Origin: Verrucomicrobium sp.
Lineage (GTDB): Bacteria > Verrucomicrobiota > Verrucomicrobiia > Methylacidiphilales > UBA1321
Direction of reading: 5' to 3'
Assembly (NCBI GenBank): GCA_017849585.1
Contig: JAFIGT010000011.1
Coordinates: forward strand, 1 to 64,000
DNA length: 64,000 nucleotides
Shown here one piece after another: positions 60,839 to 64,000 of this stretch (its first letter is position 1; each line of letters starts with the position of its first letter). Made by a program: the position numbers and the translations under genes. A model generated the notes under the pieces. That model did not search any database. It had not been told where the DNA came from and worked only from the letters and a program-made list of their open reading frames with translations.

Positions 60839-61852
60839 GTGACCTCACCCGTTGTTTCCGTCTGCATCCCGACGCATGACCGACCGCAGCTTCTGCGGGA
60901 GGCGATCGGGAGTGTTTTGGACAACGGCTTTCCGAATCTCGAAATCATCGTCTCTGACGACGCCCCAAATGGGAGTGGTCGCGCGGTGGTGGAGGCATTG
61001 GCCGATCCGCGCGTGCGTTATCTGCGCAATCCGAACCCTGGCACCAAGGCCAGTAATTGGGACTGCGCTTTGCGCGCGGCCACGGGCCGTTACGCCTTCA
61101 AACTCGATGACGACGACCGCATTTTGCCCGGCTTTCTGAGTCAATGCATTACGATTCTGGAACAGGAGCCCGATGTCGCCAGCGTTTACACTGGACACCG
61201 CATTTTGCGGGAGGGTCAGGACGGGGCGGAAACGGTGATCGATACGACCTTCTTCGGCGCGACATTTCGTGTGGATGGTGAAGCGTATTGGCGTGGCGTA
61301 CTGGCGAATGAGGACGGTTATCCGCGCAATCAAAAAACAGCGGGAGTCTTTCGTCGCGAGGCCGCGGAACGGCTGGATTTTTATCGCCACGCCAGCGAGG
61401 ACTTTGCCTTCAGTGCCGCGCTTGGGTTTTTCGGTCGCGTGGCCTATCTTCCCGAGGTGTTGTACGAATGGCGCGTTCATCGTGGCAGCGGTGTGCGGAA
61501 TTTGCTTCGCACCTGGCGGCTCAGTGATGAAGCGTGCGAAGGGCTCCTTCATTTGCCTGCAGGCATCGTCCCTTCCGCGGTGCAGAACCATTGGCGGCGT
61601 TGCGTGGCCGTCACGCGTCGCGCGCTGCCGCTCTTCTATTTGCGAGCGGCGTTCATGGAGGGCGGGGTGCGGGAAGGGTGGTCGTTCTGGAATACGTTGC
61701 GCCGATACGGTGCGGCGTGGTCGCCGATGATGATTCTCGGGCTGGTGGCCGCGACGGTGACGCCGTTATGGCTGCGTCGGTTCTTCTTTGATTGGTATCA
61801 ACGAAGTCCCGCCTTGCAACGGATTATCTTGGCGTGCTTTAAAGGCAAGTAA
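60839..61852 (+). CDS. Family 2 glycosyltransferase
   Basis: 337 aa. GT-A fold: SVCIPTHDRPQLLREAIGSV at the N-terminus, IVSDDAPNGS (nucleotide-sugar Asp), and DDDD at the metal-binding DXD site (FKLDDDDRILPGF). A membrane-like C-terminal stretch (MMILGLVAATVTPLWL) suggests membrane association. Transfers a sugar from a nucleotide donor; acceptor unknown. GTG start at 60839; no Shine-Dalgarno. First gene after the MITE, of a probable surface glycan cluster. Confidence 0.9.
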   Translation: MTSPVVSVCIPTHDRPQLLREAIGSVLDNGFPNLEIIVSDDAPNGSGRAVVEALADPRVRYLRNPNPGTKASNWDCALRAATGRYAFKLDDDDRILPGFLSQCITILEQEPDVASVYTGHRILREGQDGAETVIDTTFFGATFRVDGEAYWRGVLANEDGYPRNQKTAGVFRREAAERLDFYRHASEDFAFSAALGFFGRVAYLPEVLYEWRVHRGSGVRNLLRTWRLSDEACEGLLHLPAGIVPSAVQNHWRRCVAVTRRALPLFYLRAAFMEGGVREGWSFWNTLRRYGAAWSPMMILGLVAATVTPLWLRRFFFDWYQRSPALQRIILACFKGK

Positions 61853-61865
61853 GGGAATCACCATC

Positions 61866-62942
61866 ATGAAACGCACCGGCATTATCATCGTCACGATCAA
61901 TTCCCTGATTCATTTGCCGCGGCTTTTCGATGCACTCGGCAAGACGGCCCCCAAGGAAAAGGCGGTGATTTGCGTGGTCGATAACGCGTCTGATGACGGC
62001 TGCGCCGATTACGCCGAAGCGGAACTCGCCCGGCTGCCTTGCGAAGGTCTCGTGGTGCGCAATCATACCAATCTTGGTTTTTCCGATGCGAATAATCGCG
62101 GTGTGTTTGCCCTGCGCGCGCGGTATGAAGGACTCGACTCCTTTGTCTTCCTCAATCCAGATACCGATCCGCAGCCCGGATGGCTGGAGCCGTTGATCGA
62201 GGAATTGGAGAAGCCGGGAGTCGGCTCGGCTTCCTCTTTGTTGCTTCTTCCAGATGGACGCGCCAATTCGCTGGGCAACGCGATTCATTTTTTTGGCTTT
62301 GGCTTCACCACCGGCTATGGTGAATCGGTCGCGGGTGCGGTGGATCATGACGTGCTTTTCGGCACGGGCGCGGCGCTCGCGATTTCGGTCCGCGCCTTGG
62401 AAAGCATGCGGAAACTCACGGGCCGCGATGAAGTCTTCTGGAGCGAGCTGTTTTTATACGGGGAAGATCAGGACCTCGGCTGGCGATTGACTCTGGCGGG
62501 CTGGACGAACCGCGTTTGTGTTCGCAGCCGCGTGATGCATCACTCGTCCTTCATTGGCGACCGGCCCCGTTCGGAGAGCTTGCTTTATCTTGAGCGCAAT
62601 CGGTGGCTGTTGATCTTGGCGAATTTCAAGATTGGCACCGTGCTGTTGCTCACGCCTTGGCTTTGGGGGCTGGAATTGCTGCAATGCCTGGGCTGGCGGC
62701 GGCTCTATGCGGGATCACGCTGGCGGATTTATCAAACCGTCTGGGCGGAGGTGCTTCGTCCGGAATTCTGGAAACGGCGGCGGAAGATTCAACATCTGCG
62801 TGTGGTTGCAGATCGCGAGATTTTACATCGCATGGAAAGCTCCATTCGTCACGGCGCGATGGCGCGGCGCCCTTCGGACGACGGCATCGATCGCTTTCTG
62901 GCGGGAATCAAGCGAATGCTGATTTTTTTGATTCGCTGGTAA
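61866..62942 (+). CDS. Family 2 glycosyltransferase, rhamnosyltransferase-like
   Basis: 358 aa. IIIVTINSLIHLPRLFDAL, VVDNASDDG, NLGFSDANNRG and FLNPDTDPQPGWLEPL match GT2 proteins of the WbbL rhamnosyltransferase type, with acidic pair in the DTD site. FYSELFLYGEDQDLGWRL-like WSELFLYGEDQDLGWRL gives the ED motif of the acceptor loop. The ATG at 61866 is 13 bp after the previous stop. Co-transcribed with the upstream GT2. Confidence 0.92.
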   Translation: MKRTGIIIVTINSLIHLPRLFDALGKTAPKEKAVICVVDNASDDGCADYAEAELARLPCEGLVVRNHTNLGFSDANNRGVFALRARYEGLDSFVFLNPDTDPQPGWLEPLIEELEKPGVGSASSLLLLPDGRANSLGNAIHFFGFGFTTGYGESVAGAVDHDVLFGTGAALAISVRALESMRKLTGRDEVFWSELFLYGEDQDLGWRLTLAGWTNRVCVRSRVMHHSSFIGDRPRSESLLYLERNRWLLILANFKIGTVLLLTPWLWGLELLQCLGWRRLYAGSRWRIYQTVWAEVLRPEFWKRRRKIQHLRVVADREILHRMESSIRHGAMARRPSDDGIDRFLAGIKRMLIFLIRW

Positions 62943-62972
62943 CGGAGCCGCTGTCTAATACTGGATATCTCT

Positions 62973-64000
62973 ATGCTGAAACAACCGGAACGCGGATTGG
63001 TGTGGGTGGCCGCGGCGCTGACCTTCGCCGCGATGGCCATGCTGACGGGATTTTTCAGTTTCGGAACGCAAATCCCGATCACCTCGGACATGAATCCGGG
63101 GCTTTACTCCCAGTTGCCCTACCAGTTTCCCCCGCAGGCGGTCTTCAATACGAATTACTGGCTCGGGCAGATGCAGATGCCGCAGGATTTGCAGCCCATG
63201 TCGCTGCTGGCGCATTTGCCGCTCTGGATGTTTTTCAGCGGCTACTACCCGCTCTTCGCCGCGCTCTCGCTGCTGGTCTTTTACGCCTTTCTGCGCGAAC
63301 TCGGTTTTCGGCGCGGCGTGGCGGTTCTGGGAGGAGTGCTGTATGCGTGGCAGGGCGATCTTTTCAGTAATCTGCTTGCGGGCCATTTCTCCAGTGCGAC
63401 GGTTTGGTTGATGTTCGCGCTCGCGGCGCTCTTTGCGATGCGCAGCGCCCGGTTGCGGAGTTGGCTGGAAGCGGCGCTCAGTGGTGTTTGCACCGGGATG
63501 ATGGTCTCCTTGCTGCCCGATCGCGGAGCGTTGTGCAGTCTCATCATCGGTGGCCTCTTTCTTGTCTCCATCTGGCGGCAACGTCACGACCGCGCGGAAG
63601 CGTTGCGGCATGCGGGCCGGCTTTTGCTCGTGGTCCTCATTGCTGCCGCGGTGGCTTTGCCGGGTGTTTATGCCACGCTTTCCTGGACGACCTACAAGGC
63701 GGGTCCGGCCGGTGTGGAAACGCCGCAGCAAAAATATGCCTGGGCCACGCAGTGGAGCTACACCCCCGAAGAAATCTGGAGCTACATGATCCCCGGTTTC
63801 TTCGGATGGCGCAATGGCAGCTCGCAGGGTCCCTACTGGGGCCGCATTGGGCAGAGCGCCGAGAGCCGCAATTTTTGTCTCGCGATTTTCACCATCGGCA
63901 CGGCGGGATTCCTTCTCGCGTTTCTGGGTGGTGCCGTTTCCCTGGCGAAAAAAAGAACGGTCGATTCCGCCTCGTGGCTCACGCCCGAGCAGGCCAGCTA
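62973..64000 (+). CDS. Polytopic membrane protein, GT-C/YfhO-like, 3' end outside window
   Basis: At least 342 codons in an open frame that leaves the window. Starts at ATG 62973, 30 bp after the GT2 stop. Hydrophobic segments at about 10-30, 85-105, 130-155, 165-195 and 212-235 alternate with loops; PLDLQPMSLLAHL-like DLQPMSLLAHLPLWMFF and WSYTPEEIWSYMIPGFFG recall YfhO-type membrane proteins that flip or glycosylate lipid-linked sugars. Identity is tentative. It extends the glycan cluster. Confidence 0.75.
   Translation, partial: MLKQPERGLVWVAAALTFAAMAMLTGFFSFGTQIPITSDMNPGLYSQLPYQFPPQAVFNTNYWLGQMQMPQDLQPMSLLAHLPLWMFFSGYYPLFAALSLLVFYAFLRELGFRRGVAVLGGVLYAWQGDLFSNLLAGHFSSATVWLMFALAALFAMRSARLRSWLEAALSGVCTGMMVSLLPDRGALCSLIIGGLFLVSIWRQRHDRAEALRHAGRLLLVVLIAAAVALPGVYATLSWTTYKAGPAGVETPQQKYAWATQWSYTPEEIWSYMIPGFFGWRNGSSQGPYWGRIGQSAESRNFCLAIFTIGTAGFLLAFLGGAVSLAKKRTVDSASWLTPEQAS

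Noticed and set aside
1-64000. tRNA, rRNA or tmRNA genes
   Set aside because: No cloverleaf with a TTC-loop motif and matching acceptor stems was found by eye; a computed scan would be needed to exclude all.

Overview
This window is a GC-rich, gene-dense bacterial chromosome segment. It looks like a member of the Verrucomicrobiota, probably near the Chthoniobacterales/Spartobacteria group. That placement is inferred from the porins, the split Exb/DUF4159 operon, the style of the secreted proteins and the many genes without Shine-Dalgarno sequences; I could not search a database. No rRNA, tRNA, CRISPR array, prophage or complete insertion sequence was seen.

Layout. 0-4.2 kb: tetrapyrrole operon (HemX-like, hemA, hemC, fused cobA-hemD) with overlapping or closely spaced starts. 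4.2-11 kb: a TPR protein, a small DNA-binding-like protein, a large SNF2 helicase, an alpha/beta hydrolase and a metallo-hydrolase. 11-18.6 kb: rpoN facing a recA-cinA-small membrane protein-secA run. 18.9-23 kb: phnA-like, manA, a carrier-type transporter and birA, all strongly C-biased. 23.4-26.1 kb: glycolate oxidase subunits glcD and glcF. 26.3-30.8 kb: a lone receiver protein, cobQ, thrC and hom. 31.3-38.2 kb: an eight-gene minus-strand operon (TPR, ExbB with a zinc ribbon, two ExbD, a TonB-like DUF4159 protein, an FG-GAP protein and two small secreted proteins). 38.3-51.9 kb: envelope genes (SurA-like chaperone, GT-C-like membrane protein, HtrA, lspA, lgt) mixed with HNH, Nudix, HAD, TPR and WbsX-like genes. 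52.1-60.5 kb: a phosphate uptake locus with two tandem porins, pstS, pstC, pstA, pstB and phoU, with a Pho-box-like site. 60.5-64 kb: a 221-bp MITE, then the start of a glycan or polysaccharide cluster that leaves the window.

The most distinctive signals are: (1) a dispersed composite palindrome unit, with three clear copies and one variant, whose hairpin arms change in sequence while pairing is kept, and which sometimes supplies the stop codon of the preceding gene; (2) the eight-gene Exb/TonB-like operon, whose ExbB carries a C-terminal zinc ribbon; and (3) the pst locus with duplicated porins, a direct-repeat Pho-box-like site and a PstC with a large insertion.
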